DNA from: Actinocatenispora thailandica
GTDB lineage: Bacteria; Actinomycetota; Actinomycetes; Mycobacteriales; Micromonosporaceae
Direction of reading: 5' to 3'
Assembly: GCF_016865425.1 (NCBI RefSeq)
Contig: NZ_AP023355.1
Coordinates: forward strand, 4,958,198 to 5,022,197
DNA length: 64,000 nt
Made by a program: the position numbers and the translations under genes. This document shows, piece after piece, positions 40,650 through 50,200 of this stretch. The notes under the pieces are model-generated. The model did not search any database, was not told the origin of the DNA, and saw only the letters and a list, made by a program, of their open reading frames with translations. The stretch's first letter is position 1. Every line of letters starts with the position of its first letter.

Positions 40650-41578
40650 TCGCCGACGAGATCCGGGCGGTCTTCGCGGCGGCCGGCGCCACCGGGTTCG
40701 TGCACGCCCGCGAGGTCGGGGTGGCCGAACCGCGCAGCGCCGGGGTCGGCGCGGACGAGCCGGTGGTGCTCGCCTCGGTGTTCAAGATCGTGGTGGCGGT
40801 GGCGTACGCCCGGGAGGTCGCCGCCGGCCGGCTGGACCCGCGGGAGCACGCCACGGTGTCCGCGCGGTACCGGATCGGCGGTATCGGTACCGCCGGCTGC
40901 GCCGACGACGTGCGGATGAGCTGGCGGGACCTGGCCCGCAACATGCTGACGATGAGCGACAACGCCGCCACCGACGTGGTGTTCCACCGGGTCGGCCAGG
41001 CCGCGGTCGACGCGGTGCTCGCCGATCTGCGCCTGACGCACACCCGGCTACTCGGCTGCTGTACCGACCTGTTCGCCTCGGTGGCCGACGATCTGGGCAT
41101 CGAGCCGGGCGACGATCCGGACGCGACGCTGTCCACCGCGCCGGCCGAGCGGGTGTGGCGGCTGGCGGTGCTGGACCCGGCCCGTACCACCGCGTCGACG
41201 CCGCGGGAGATCACCGAGCTGCTCGACGCGATCTGGACCGACCGCGCCGCGACGCCGGACGCGTGCGCCGAGGTCCGGGCGATCATGGCGGAGCAGATCT
41301 GGCCGCACCGGCTCAGCAGCGGCTTCCCGGGTGAGATCACCGTCGCGGCGAAGACCGGGACGCTGCCGGCGGTACGCAACGAGGCCGGGGTCGTCGGCTA
41401 CCCGGACGGGCGGGCCTACGCGGTCGCCGTGTTCACCCGGGCCGCGAGCCTGGCCGAGCGGCAGCCGGCGATCGACGCGTCGATCGGTACCGCCGGCCGG
41501 CTCGCCGTCGAGCACCTGCGCCGAGAACGCGAACTGCCCGTCGTACCCGTCCCGGAACTGGCTGGAGGTGGCCGATGA
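40646..41578 (+). CDS. Class A beta-lactamase-fold serine hydrolase without omega-loop Glu
   Basis: A 310-residue protein whose GTG overlaps the previous stop (GTGA). S44-V-F-K47, S104-D-N106 and K236-T-G238 are the three class A motifs. The omega-loop E-x-x-x-N box, needed for beta-lactam deacylation, is not visible (the stretch before TTASTPREITELL reads AERVWRLAVLDPAR). There is no signal peptide. I infer a cytosolic penicillin-binding-like amidase or peptidase in the D-peptide operon rather than a resistance enzyme. The next gene overlaps it (ATGA). Confidence 0.85.
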   Translation: MIADEIRAVFAAAGATGFVHAREVGVAEPRSAGVGADEPVVLASVFKIVVAVAYAREVAAGRLDPREHATVSARYRIGGIGTAGCADDVRMSWRDLARNMLTMSDNAATDVVFHRVGQAAVDAVLADLRLTHTRLLGCCTDLFASVADDLGIEPGDDPDATLSTAPAERVWRLAVLDPARTTASTPREITELLDAIWTDRAATPDACAEVRAIMAEQIWPHRLSSGFPGEITVAAKTGTLPAVRNEAGVVGYPDGRAYAVAVFTRAASLAERQPAIDASIGTAGRLAVEHLRRERELPVVPVPELAGGGR

Positions 41579-43158
41579 GGTCGGCACGTACGATCGGATG
41601 TCTGTTGGGGGTGGCTGCGCTCACACTCGCCGGCTGCTCGACCGGCGGCGCCGCCGGATCGGGGGGCACGCTCGCCGATGGCAAGACGTTCACGATGTCG
41701 GTGGCCACCGACCCGGGTAACCTCAACCCGCTGCTGACCACGCTGTCGGTGACCCGCGGGGTGGACCGCTTCCTGTACAGCCGGCTGGTCGAGGTGCAGA
41801 ACGACGGGTCGGTCGAGGCGGGGCTGGCGGCGAAGTGGAAGGCCGACACCCGTACCGCGACGTTCACCCTGCGCCGCGGGTTGACCTGCGACGACGGGTC
41901 ACCGCTGACCGCGCAGGACGTCGCCGACAACATCAGCTACCTGGGCGATGCGAAGCACAAGTCGCCGCTGACCGGGCTGTGGGTGATGCCGGGCACCAAG
42001 GCCACCGCGGACGAGTCGAGCCGCACCGTCACGGTCACCAGCGGCAGCCCGGATCCGTTCCTGCTGTTGAACATCGGCACCGTGTCGATCGTCTGCGGCA
42101 AGGGGCTGACCGACCAGAAGCTGCTGGCCAAGGGCGGCGCCGGGACCGGGATGTTCAAGGTCTCCGAGGTGGTGCCCAACGACCACTACACGCTGACCCG
42201 GCGCACCGACTTCACCTGGGGCCCCGGCGACTGGAACCCGAAGCAGAAGGGGCTGCCGGACAAGGTCGTGGTGAAGGTGATCCCGAACGAGACGACCGCG
42301 GCGAACCTGATGCTGTCCGGTGAACTCAACGCGGTGTCCGTCAACGGCCCGGACCAGCAGCGGCTGACCGCGCAGAAGCTGTTCCACGCCGATGTGCGGG
42401 CGCCGCTGGGGCAGCTGTTCTTCAATCAGGCGGCCGGCCGGGCAACCGGGGACGAGGCGGTACGCAAGGCGCTGGTGCAGGCGCTGGACCTGCCGCGGGT
42501 GGGCAAGGTGCTCACCGACGGCCACGGCAAGGCGGCGACCGGGATGGTGACCGTGGCGCCGAACCCGTGTCGCGCGAACACGGTGCGGGGCAACATACCC
42601 GCGTTCGACGCGGCGGCGGCGAAGGCTGGGCTGACCGCGGCCGGCTGGAAGCCGGGCCCGGGCGGGATCCGGGTCAAGGGCGGCACGAAGCTGTCGCTGA
42701 CGGTGCTGTACCAGACCGGGATCGGTCCGACCGCGTCGGCCGCGGCGGAGCTGGTGCAGCAGACCTGGCACAAGCTCGGCGTCGACGTGAAGCTGAAGGC
42801 CATCGACAGTACCGGGCTCAACGAGGTGCTGTTCAGCTCCGGCAACTGGGACGTGTCGATGTCTCCGATCACCACCGGGCTGCCGAGCACCATCGTGCCG
42901 TTCGTGTCCGGTGCCGTGCCGCCGAAGGGCACGAACTTCTCGCACATCGACAACGCCGACTACACCAGGCACGTGCAGCAGGCGATGTCGATGGCCGGCG
43001 ACCAGGGCTGCGGTGAGTGGGCTGCCGCGGAGAAGGCGCTGTACCGCGACGTCGATGTGGTGTCCTATGTGGACTCGATGGTTCCGACCTTCGGCAAGAA
43101 CGCCAAGTTCGTGTCCAACGACGGGATCGACCCGGCGTCGATCCGGATGTACCAGTGA
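41575..43158 (+). CDS. Peptide ABC transporter substrate-binding lipoprotein (family 5, OppA/DppA-like)
   Basis: A 527-residue lipoprotein: signal RSARTIGCLLGVAALTLAGC with lipobox Cys near residue 21, then SVATDPGNLNPLLTTLSVTRGVDRFLYSRLVEVQNDGSVEAGLAAKW, the SBP_bac_5 signature. VRKALVQALDLPRVGKVLTDG is another family landmark. It captures a peptide outside the membrane for the permeases encoded next. Its ATG overlaps the previous stop. The ligand is inferred from the operon to be a D-amino-acid-containing peptide or N-acyl amino acid. Confidence 0.9.
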   Translation: MRSARTIGCLLGVAALTLAGCSTGGAAGSGGTLADGKTFTMSVATDPGNLNPLLTTLSVTRGVDRFLYSRLVEVQNDGSVEAGLAAKWKADTRTATFTLRRGLTCDDGSPLTAQDVADNISYLGDAKHKSPLTGLWVMPGTKATADESSRTVTVTSGSPDPFLLLNIGTVSIVCGKGLTDQKLLAKGGAGTGMFKVSEVVPNDHYTLTRRTDFTWGPGDWNPKQKGLPDKVVVKVIPNETTAANLMLSGELNAVSVNGPDQQRLTAQKLFHADVRAPLGQLFFNQAAGRATGDEAVRKALVQALDLPRVGKVLTDGHGKAATGMVTVAPNPCRANTVRGNIPAFDAAAAKAGLTAAGWKPGPGGIRVKGGTKLSLTVLYQTGIGPTASAAAELVQQTWHKLGVDVKLKAIDSTGLNEVLFSSGNWDVSMSPITTGLPSTIVPFVSGAVPPKGTNFSHIDNADYTRHVQQAMSMAGDQGCGEWAAAEKALYRDVDVVSYVDSMVPTFGKNAKFVSNDGIDPASIRMYQ

Positions 43159-43165
43159 GGCTTCG

Positions 43166-44164
43166 ATGACCACCGAGCTGCGACCGGCGCTGCCGGCCAC
43201 CGCGGTACGGGCGTGGCGCAGCCCGTGGCTGTCGTTCGCGGCGCGCCGGCTCGGCCGGTTCGCGGTCTCCCTCTGGGTACTGGTGACCGCCTCGTTCCTG
43301 ATGATCCACCTGGTGCCGGGCGACCCGGTACGCGCGGCGCTGGGGATGAACGCGCCCGCCTCGGTGGTCGAGGCGCGGCGGTCGCTGCTCGGGCTGGACG
43401 ATCCGCTGCCGGTGCAGTACTGGCACTACCTGCGTGGCCTGGTGCACGGCGACCTCGGCGTGTCGGTGTCCAGCAACGAGCCGGTGTCCAGCGTGATCGG
43501 CCAGCGGCTGCCGGCCACCGCGCAGCTGGCGGTACTGGCGTTCCTGCTGGTGCTGCTGGTCGCGGTGCCGGTGGGCGTGACGATGGCGGTGGCGACCCGC
43601 GGCGGGCGCCGGCGCGGAGCCGAGCTCGGGTTCGCGGTCACCGCGGTGGTGCTGGCCGCGATCCCGGAGTTCCTGCTCGCGGTCGCGCTGGTGTACGTGT
43701 TCGCGGTCAACCTGCACTGGTTCCCGGTCGCCGGCCAGCAGGGGCCGCTGTCGTTCGTCCTGCCGGTGGTGGCGTTGGCGGTCGGGCCGGCCGCGGTACT
43801 GGCCCGCATCGTCCGGGTCGAGCTGCTCGCGGTGCTCGGCCAGGACTTCGTCCGTACCGCGCGGGCGAAGCGGCTCCGGGCCCGGCGGATCTACCTGCGG
43901 CACGCGCTGCCGAACGCGGTGACCGCGACGTTGACGCTGGCCGGGCTGATGCTCACCTCGATGGTGGCCGGCACCATCCTGGTCGAGAACGTGTTCGCCT
44001 GGCCGGGCCTGGGCGCGAAGATCGTGTCCTCGATCCTGGCCAAGGACTATCCGATGGTGCAGGGCATCGTGCTGGTCTACGGCGTCGGCGTGCTGCTGGT
44101 CAACCTGGTCGTGGACGTGCTGCTCGGGCTGCTCGATCCGCGTTCGACGATCCGGGAGGCGTGA
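43166..44164 (+). CDS. Peptide ABC transporter permease (DppB/OppB-like)
   Basis: A 332-residue permease with about six transmembrane helices. FAARRLGRFAVSLWVLVTASFLMIHLVPGDPVRAALG is the DppB N terminus, and the cytoplasmic EAA loop reads DFVRTARAKRLRARRIYLRHALPNAV. It starts 7 bp after the binding-protein gene and overlaps the next gene by one base. It pairs with the permease half of the next protein. Confidence 0.9.
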   Translation: MTTELRPALPATAVRAWRSPWLSFAARRLGRFAVSLWVLVTASFLMIHLVPGDPVRAALGMNAPASVVEARRSLLGLDDPLPVQYWHYLRGLVHGDLGVSVSSNEPVSSVIGQRLPATAQLAVLAFLLVLLVAVPVGVTMAVATRGGRRRGAELGFAVTAVVLAAIPEFLLAVALVYVFAVNLHWFPVAGQQGPLSFVLPVVALAVGPAAVLARIVRVELLAVLGQDFVRTARAKRLRARRIYLRHALPNAVTATLTLAGLMLTSMVAGTILVENVFAWPGLGAKIVSSILAKDYPMVQGIVLVYGVGVLLVNLVVDVLLGLLDPRSTIREA

Positions 44165-46089
44165 TGCGCCGATTGCTCGCGGTCCTGCGTACTCCGCTCG
44201 GGCTGTCCGCTGCGGCGCTGCTGCTGCTGGTGCTGGCGCTGGCGGTGCTGGCGCCGATCGTGTGGGGTGCCCAGGCGACCGCGGTGGACACCGACGCGAT
44301 CCAGCAGGGTCCCTCCGGCGCGCACCTGCTGGGTACCGACGCGCTCGGCCGCGACCTGCTGGCCCGCACGCTGGTGGCAACCCGGCTGTCGATCGGGCTG
44401 GCGCTGCTGGCGATGCTGATCGGCGTCGCCGTCGGGACCGTCCTGGGTACCGCGCCGACGGTGCTGCCGCGCCGCACCGGCCGGCTGGTCGTCGCGGTGG
44501 TGAACATCGCGGTGGCCTTCCCCGGCCTGTTGCTGGCCCTGTTCTTCGCGGTGGTCTTCGGCGTCGGTACCACCGGGGCGGTGCTCGCGATCGGCTTCGC
44601 CACCGCACCGGGCTTCGCCCGGGTGGCGCAGACGCTGTCGGCGTCGGTGGCCGGCCGCGACTACGTGGCGGCGGCCCGGATCGCCGGCGTCGGGCGGTTG
44701 CGGGTACTGGTCCGGCACGTGCTGCCCAACATCGCCGAGCCGCTGGTGGTCAACGCGACGATCGGGGCGGGTGCGGCGCTGTTGTCGTTCGCCGGCCTGT
44801 CGTTCCTGGGCATCGGGGTGCAGGCCCCGTCGTACGACTGGGGGCGGCTGCTGGGCGACGGGCTGAACCGGATCTACACCAACCCGGCGGCGGCGCTCGG
44901 GCCCGGTGTCGCGGTGGTACTGGCGGGGCTGGCGTTCAACCTGTGCGGCGAGACGATCGCGGCGGCGCTGGGGCAACGCACGCCGCTGCGCCGGCTGCTG
45001 TCCCGCCGCCCGACACCGGCCCCCGCCGCGACCGGCGAGCCCGAGCCGGCCGGCGCGGTACTGCGGGTCGAGCAGCTGTCCGTCCGGTTCCCCACGGCCG
45101 CCGGCTGGGCCGAGCCGGTACGCGGCGTCACCTTCACGCTCGGCGCGGGCGAGGCGGTCGGCGTGGTCGGCGAGTCGGGGTCGGGCAAGAGCCTGACCGC
45201 GCTGGCGGCGGCGCGGCTGATCGAACGGCCGGGCGTGGTGGTCGCCGACCGGTTGGAGTTCGCCGGCCGGCCGCTGCTGTCCACGCCGGAGCGGGAGCTG
45301 CGCACCCTGCTGGGCACCTCGCTGGCGATGGTGTTCCAGGACCCGGCCACCTCGTTCAACCCGACCCGCCGGATCGGCCGGCAGCTGGCCGAGGTCGCGC
45401 AGGAGCATCAGGGCCTCGGCCGGCGCGGGGCGTTCACCCGGGCGATCGAGCGGCTCGCGCAGGTGCGGGTACCGGCACCGGCCAAGCGGGCCCACCAGTA
45501 CCCGCACGAGTTCTCCGGCGGGATGCGGCAGCGCGCGATGATCGGCATGGGGCTGATGGGTACCCCCCGGTTGATCATCGCCGACGAACCGACCACCGCG
45601 CTGGATGTCACCGTGCAGCGCCAGGTGCTGCGGCTGCTCGACCAGGTACGCCGGGACACCGCCGCGGCGGTCCTGCTGATCAGCCACGACATCGCGGTGG
45701 TGGCGCAGACCTGCGACCGGGTGCTGGTGATGTACGCGGGGCGCATCGTCGAGGATCTGCCCGCGGCCGGGCTCACCGAGCGGGCCCGGCACCCGTACAC
45801 CCGGGCGCTGCTGGCGGTGGTGCCGGACCTCGCGGCCGACCGCGACCAGCCGCTCGGGGTCATCGCCGGCCGGCCACCGGAGCCGACCGCGCTACCGGTG
45901 GGCTGCGCGTTCGCGCCGCGCTGCGGGTTCGCCACCGAGCGGTGCCGGGCGGCGGATCCGGTGCTGGCATCGGCCGACGACGGGCACCGGGTCGCCTGCT
46001 GGCACCCGGTCACCGACGGGACGGCCGGCGGCATCACGCGTCGCGGCGCCGCACCGGTGTCGCGACGGAGGGAGTACGCCGATGAGTGA
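44164..46089 (+). CDS. Fused peptide ABC permease (DppC-like) and ATPase (DppD-like)
   Basis: A 641-residue fusion. Residues 1-280 are a DppC-type permease (LLGTDALGRDLLARTLVATRLSIGLALLA; EAA loop GRDYVAAARIAGVGRLRVLVRHVLPNI; LLSFAGLSFLGIGVQAPSYDWGRLL). A Pro/Ala linker (about 282-297) joins an ATPase: Walker A GESGSGKS, signature FSGGMRQR, Walker B LIIADEPTTALD, and the C-terminal oligopeptide extension with CAFAPRCGF and later Cys residues. The two are normally separate genes. It overlaps the next ATPase gene by 8 bp. Confidence 0.9.
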   Translation: MRRLLAVLRTPLGLSAAALLLLVLALAVLAPIVWGAQATAVDTDAIQQGPSGAHLLGTDALGRDLLARTLVATRLSIGLALLAMLIGVAVGTVLGTAPTVLPRRTGRLVVAVVNIAVAFPGLLLALFFAVVFGVGTTGAVLAIGFATAPGFARVAQTLSASVAGRDYVAAARIAGVGRLRVLVRHVLPNIAEPLVVNATIGAGAALLSFAGLSFLGIGVQAPSYDWGRLLGDGLNRIYTNPAAALGPGVAVVLAGLAFNLCGETIAAALGQRTPLRRLLSRRPTPAPAATGEPEPAGAVLRVEQLSVRFPTAAGWAEPVRGVTFTLGAGEAVGVVGESGSGKSLTALAAARLIERPGVVVADRLEFAGRPLLSTPERELRTLLGTSLAMVFQDPATSFNPTRRIGRQLAEVAQEHQGLGRRGAFTRAIERLAQVRVPAPAKRAHQYPHEFSGGMRQRAMIGMGLMGTPRLIIADEPTTALDVTVQRQVLRLLDQVRRDTAAAVLLISHDIAVVAQTCDRVLVMYAGRIVEDLPAAGLTERARHPYTRALLAVVPDLAADRDQPLGVIAGRPPEPTALPVGCAFAPRCGFATERCRAADPVLASADDGHRVACWHPVTDGTAGGITRRGAAPVSRRREYADE

Positions 46090-47161
46090 GCTGGCATTCG
46101 ACAACCTGCGGGTGCGGTACGGCACGCACCGCTCCGGGTTGACCGCCGTCGACGGGGTGGACCTGACGGTGCCCGCCGGCAGCGTGGTCGGGTTGGTCGG
46201 CGAGTCCGGGTCCGGCAAGTCGACGCTGGCCCGCGCCGCGGTCGGGTTGGCGCCGGTGACCGGCGGCCGGGTGTTGCTCGACGGCGCCGACGCGCGGCGA
46301 CCGCCGGCCGGTCGCCGGCCGATCCAGCTGGTGTTCCAGGACCCGTACTCGTCGCTGGACCCGCGGATGACGGTCGGCGCCTCGATCGCGGAGGCGCTGC
46401 CGCGCGGTGCGTACCGGCGGCGCTCGGCACGCCGGGACGAGGTCGCCCGGCTGCTGGAGCTGGTCGGCATCGATGCCGGCCGCGCCGCGGCACTGCCGGG
46501 TGCGCTGTCCGGCGGGCAGCGGCAGCGGATCGCGCTGGCCCGCGCCCTGGCCGGCCGGCCCGAGGTGGTGATCGCCGACGAGATCACCTCGGCGCTGGAC
46601 GTGTCGGTGCAGGGTTCGGTGCTGAACCTGGTACGCGGGCTGCAACGCGAGCTGGGCCTGACGATGCTGTTCATCTCGCACAACCTCGCCGTGGTGCGCT
46701 ACGTCAGCGACTACGTCGCCGTGCTGTACCTGGGGCGCATCGTGGAGGTGGGCCCGGCCGAGCGGCTGCTGGCCGACCCGCAGCACCCGTACACCCGGGA
46801 GCTGGTCGAGGCGGCCCCCTCGGCGCACGGCTCGCTGCTGGACCTGCCGGAATCGCCGGTGACCGATGCCGAGCCCGGCGACCCGCACCGGCCGCCGTCG
46901 GGTTGCCGGTTCCACCCGCGCTGCCCGGTCGGCCCGCTGGTGCACCCGGACCGATCCATCTGTACCCGAGTCGACCCGGCGGCGGTCGCCGCGACCCGCG
47001 AGCACCGCGCCGCCTGCCACTTCGCCGCGGTCGCCGGCGACACCGGGTCCGCCCCGGCCGCCGGCAGCGAGGCCGGGGCTGTCCGCGGCACCGAGTCGCC
47101 GGCCTCGAATTCGGTTGTCCGGACAGGGTTTCCGGGCACCGGACCAGACACGCTGGACTAG
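46082..47161 (+). CDS. Peptide ABC transporter ATPase (DppF/OppF-like)
   Basis: A 359-residue ATPase: Walker A GESGSGKST, Q-loop VFQDPYSSLDPRMTVG, signature LSGGQRQRIALARAL, Walker B VVIADEITSALDVSVQG, switch HNLAVV. The C-terminal oligopeptide/dipeptide domain has GCRFHPRCPVG and later Cys residues. It forms a heterodimer with the ATPase half of the preceding fusion. The last 40 residues are a low-complexity tail. Confidence 0.92.
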   Translation: MSELAFDNLRVRYGTHRSGLTAVDGVDLTVPAGSVVGLVGESGSGKSTLARAAVGLAPVTGGRVLLDGADARRPPAGRRPIQLVFQDPYSSLDPRMTVGASIAEALPRGAYRRRSARRDEVARLLELVGIDAGRAAALPGALSGGQRQRIALARALAGRPEVVIADEITSALDVSVQGSVLNLVRGLQRELGLTMLFISHNLAVVRYVSDYVAVLYLGRIVEVGPAERLLADPQHPYTRELVEAAPSAHGSLLDLPESPVTDAEPGDPHRPPSGCRFHPRCPVGPLVHPDRSICTRVDPAAVAATREHRAACHFAAVAGDTGSAPAAGSEAGAVRGTESPASNSVVRTGFPGTGPDTLD

Positions 47162-47219
47162 CACCGAGGGCGGCGGTTCCGGGTCGGTGCCGCGATCGCC
47201 AGTTGACGAGGAGGACCAG

Positions 47220-50200
47220 ATGGCCGGACGTCCGAGCATCGACGACCTGTACGCGATCGCGCTGCCCGAGCAGCCCGCCGCGGCCCCGGACGGCAGCATC
47301 GCGTACGTGCTGCGTACCGCGCGGCGCGACCCGGACCGCGACCGGCGCACGGTGTGGCTGGTGCGTCCCGGGATGCCGGCCCGGCAGTGGACGTTCGGCG
47401 AGTCCGACACCGCGCCGGCGTTCTCGCCGGACGGCAGCCGGCTGGCGTTCCTGCGGGCCACCGACGGCCCGGCACAGCTGTGGCTGCTGCCGGTGGCCGG
47501 CGGTGAGGCCGAGCAGCTGACCTCGCTGCCGTCGGGTGCCGGTGCCCCGGTGTGGAGCCCGGACGGGACCCGCATCGCGTTCGGCGCGCCGGTCGACCTG
47601 CACGCGATGCCCGGCGAGGGCGAGGGCGAGGACGTGGCGGCGGCCCGGCGGCGGGCGCCGATCGTCACCGACCGGCTGGACGGCAAGGCGGCCGGGGCCG
47701 GCCTGCTGCGCACCCTGCGCAACCACCTGCACGTGCTCGACGTGGCGACCCGCGAGGTGCGCCGGATCACCGGCGGTGACTGGCACGCCGGGGATCCGGC
47801 CTGGTCGCCGGACGGTACCCGGTTGGCGTTCGCGGCGGCGCGGGACGCCGACGCGGACCTGACCATGCGGATCGGCGCCTACCTGGTGGATGCGGTGGCG
47901 CGCGACGCGCGGCCGGCGCCGGTCGGCGGCGCCGACTGGCAGCTCGGTACCGTCGGGTGGACGCCGGCAGGCGACGCGCTGCTCGCGGTGGGCCGCACCG
48001 ACACCGCGGTCGGCAACGCGGGGCTGCTGCGCATCCCGCTGGACGGCGGCGAGCCGGTCGACCTGGCCGCACCGCTGGACCGCAACGTGATGCCCGGCGG
48101 GCCCGGCTATCCGGGTGCGCTGCCGCAGCCCACCGCGGACGGCGATGCGGTGCTGTTCTGCGTCCGGGACAACGGATCGACCCACCTGTACGAGGTGCCG
48201 CTCACCGGCGGCGAGCCGCGGCTGGTGGTCGGCGGCGACGGCAACGTCTCCGGGGTCTCCACGGCGGGTGACACCGTCGGGTTCGTGCTCGCCACCCCCA
48301 CCTCGTACGGTGAGGTCGGCACCGTGGACCGCGGCACCGGCGAGATCACCGTGCACACCACGCACTGCCCCGCCGACGCGGTCACCTACCGGCGGGAGGA
48401 GCGCGAGTTCACCGTCTCGGACGGGACCGTGGTGCACGGCTGGCTGGTACGCGACCCGCAGCGGCCCGGCCCGCTGCCGTTGCTGCTGGACATCCACGGC
48501 GGGCCGCACAACGCCTGGAACGGCGCCGCCGACCCGGCCCACCTGTACCACCAGGTGCTCGCCGACCGCGGGTGGGCGGTGCTGCTGCTCAACCCGCGCG
48601 GCAGCGACGGCTACGGGGAGGCGTTCCTGACCGGCGCGATCGGCGCCTGGGGTGAGGCGGACGCGGCCGACTTCCTGGAGCCGATCGACCAGCTGGTCGC
48701 CGGGGGGCTGGCCGACCCGGACCGGCTGGCGGTCACCGGGTACAGCTACGGCGGCTACCTGACCTGCTACCTGACGGGCCGGGACCGGCGGTTCGCCGCG
48801 GCGGTCGCCGGCGGGGTGGTCGCCGACCTGACCAGCATGGTCGGCACCTCCGATCTGGGGCACTACCTCGCCACCGCGGAGCTGTCCGCCGTGCCGTGGC
48901 GCGACCCCGACCGCTACGCGCGGCTGTCCCCGCTGACCCGGGTGCAGGACGTACGGACCCCGACGCTGCTGGTGCAGGGCGAGAACGACGACCGGTGCCC
49001 GGTCGGTCAGGCCGAGCAGTGGTTCGGCGCGCTGCGCGCCCGGGGCGTACCGGCCCGGCTGGTGCGCTACCCGGACGAGTCGCACCTGTTCATCCTGGAC
49101 GGCGCCCCGTCGCACCGGGCCGACTGGAACAGCCGGGTCGTCGACTGGGTCGAGCGGTACGCGGCGCCGCCGGCGCGACGTGGCCGCCCGGCGCTGGACG
49201 GCGCGCACTGGCAGCGCCGGCTGAGCGAGCTGGCGGCGGCACATCAGGTACCGGGGGCGACGCTGGGCATCCTGCGTCTCGGCGAGGACCCGGTGCTCGC
49301 CCACCACGGCGTCACCAGCGTGGCGACCGGCGTCGAGGTCCGGGATGACACGCTGTTCCAGATCGGGTCGATCAGCAAGGTGTGGACCGCGACGGTGGTC
49401 ATGCAGCTGGTCGACGAGGGCAAGCTGGAGCTGGACGCCCCGGTCGCCGAGGTACTGCCGGAGCTTCGGCTCGGCGACCCGGAGGTGGCGAAGCGGGTGA
49501 CGATGCGGCACCTGCTCACCCACACCAGCGGCATCGACGGCGACGTGTTCACCGACACCGGCCGCGGCGACGACTGCGTGCAGCGCTACGTCGAGGAGCT
49601 GGCCGCGGTCGGGCAGAACCACCCGCTCGGCGTCACCTTCTCCTACTGCAACGCCGGTTTCGTGCTCGCCGGCCGGGTCATCGAACAGCTCACCGGCCAG
49701 ACCTGGGACCAGGCGCTGCGGGAACGGCTGTTCATCCCGCTCGGCCTGGCGCACACCACGACGTTGCCGGAGGAGGCACTGCTGTACCGGGCGGCGGTCG
49801 GGCACGTGGCCGAGGGCGACGCCGAGCCGCGGCCGGCGCCGGTGTGGGGGCTGCCCCGCTCGGTCGGGCCGGCCGGGCTGATCACCGCCTCGGCCGGCGA
49901 CGTGCTCGCGTTCGCCGCGATGCACCTGTCCGGCGGGGTGGCCGCCGACGGTACCCGGGTGCTGGGCGAGCGGTGCGCGGCGGCGATGACCGAACACCAG
50001 ACCGACGTACCCGACCCGTACCCGCTGGGCGACTCGTGGGGGCTGGGCTGGATCCGGTTCGGCTGGCACGGCAGCCGGTTGATCGGGCACGACGGCAACA
50101 CGATCGGGCAGTCGGCGTTCCTGCGGCTGCTGCCCGAGCAGGGGATCGCGGTCGCCCTGCTCACCAACGGTGGCAACACCCGCGACCTGTACGAGGAGCT

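Noticed and set aside
39262-41578. Beta-lactam resistance cluster
   Set aside because: Neither protein has a signal peptide, one lacks the omega-loop glutamate, and both are coupled to a peptide importer and amino-acid enzymes.
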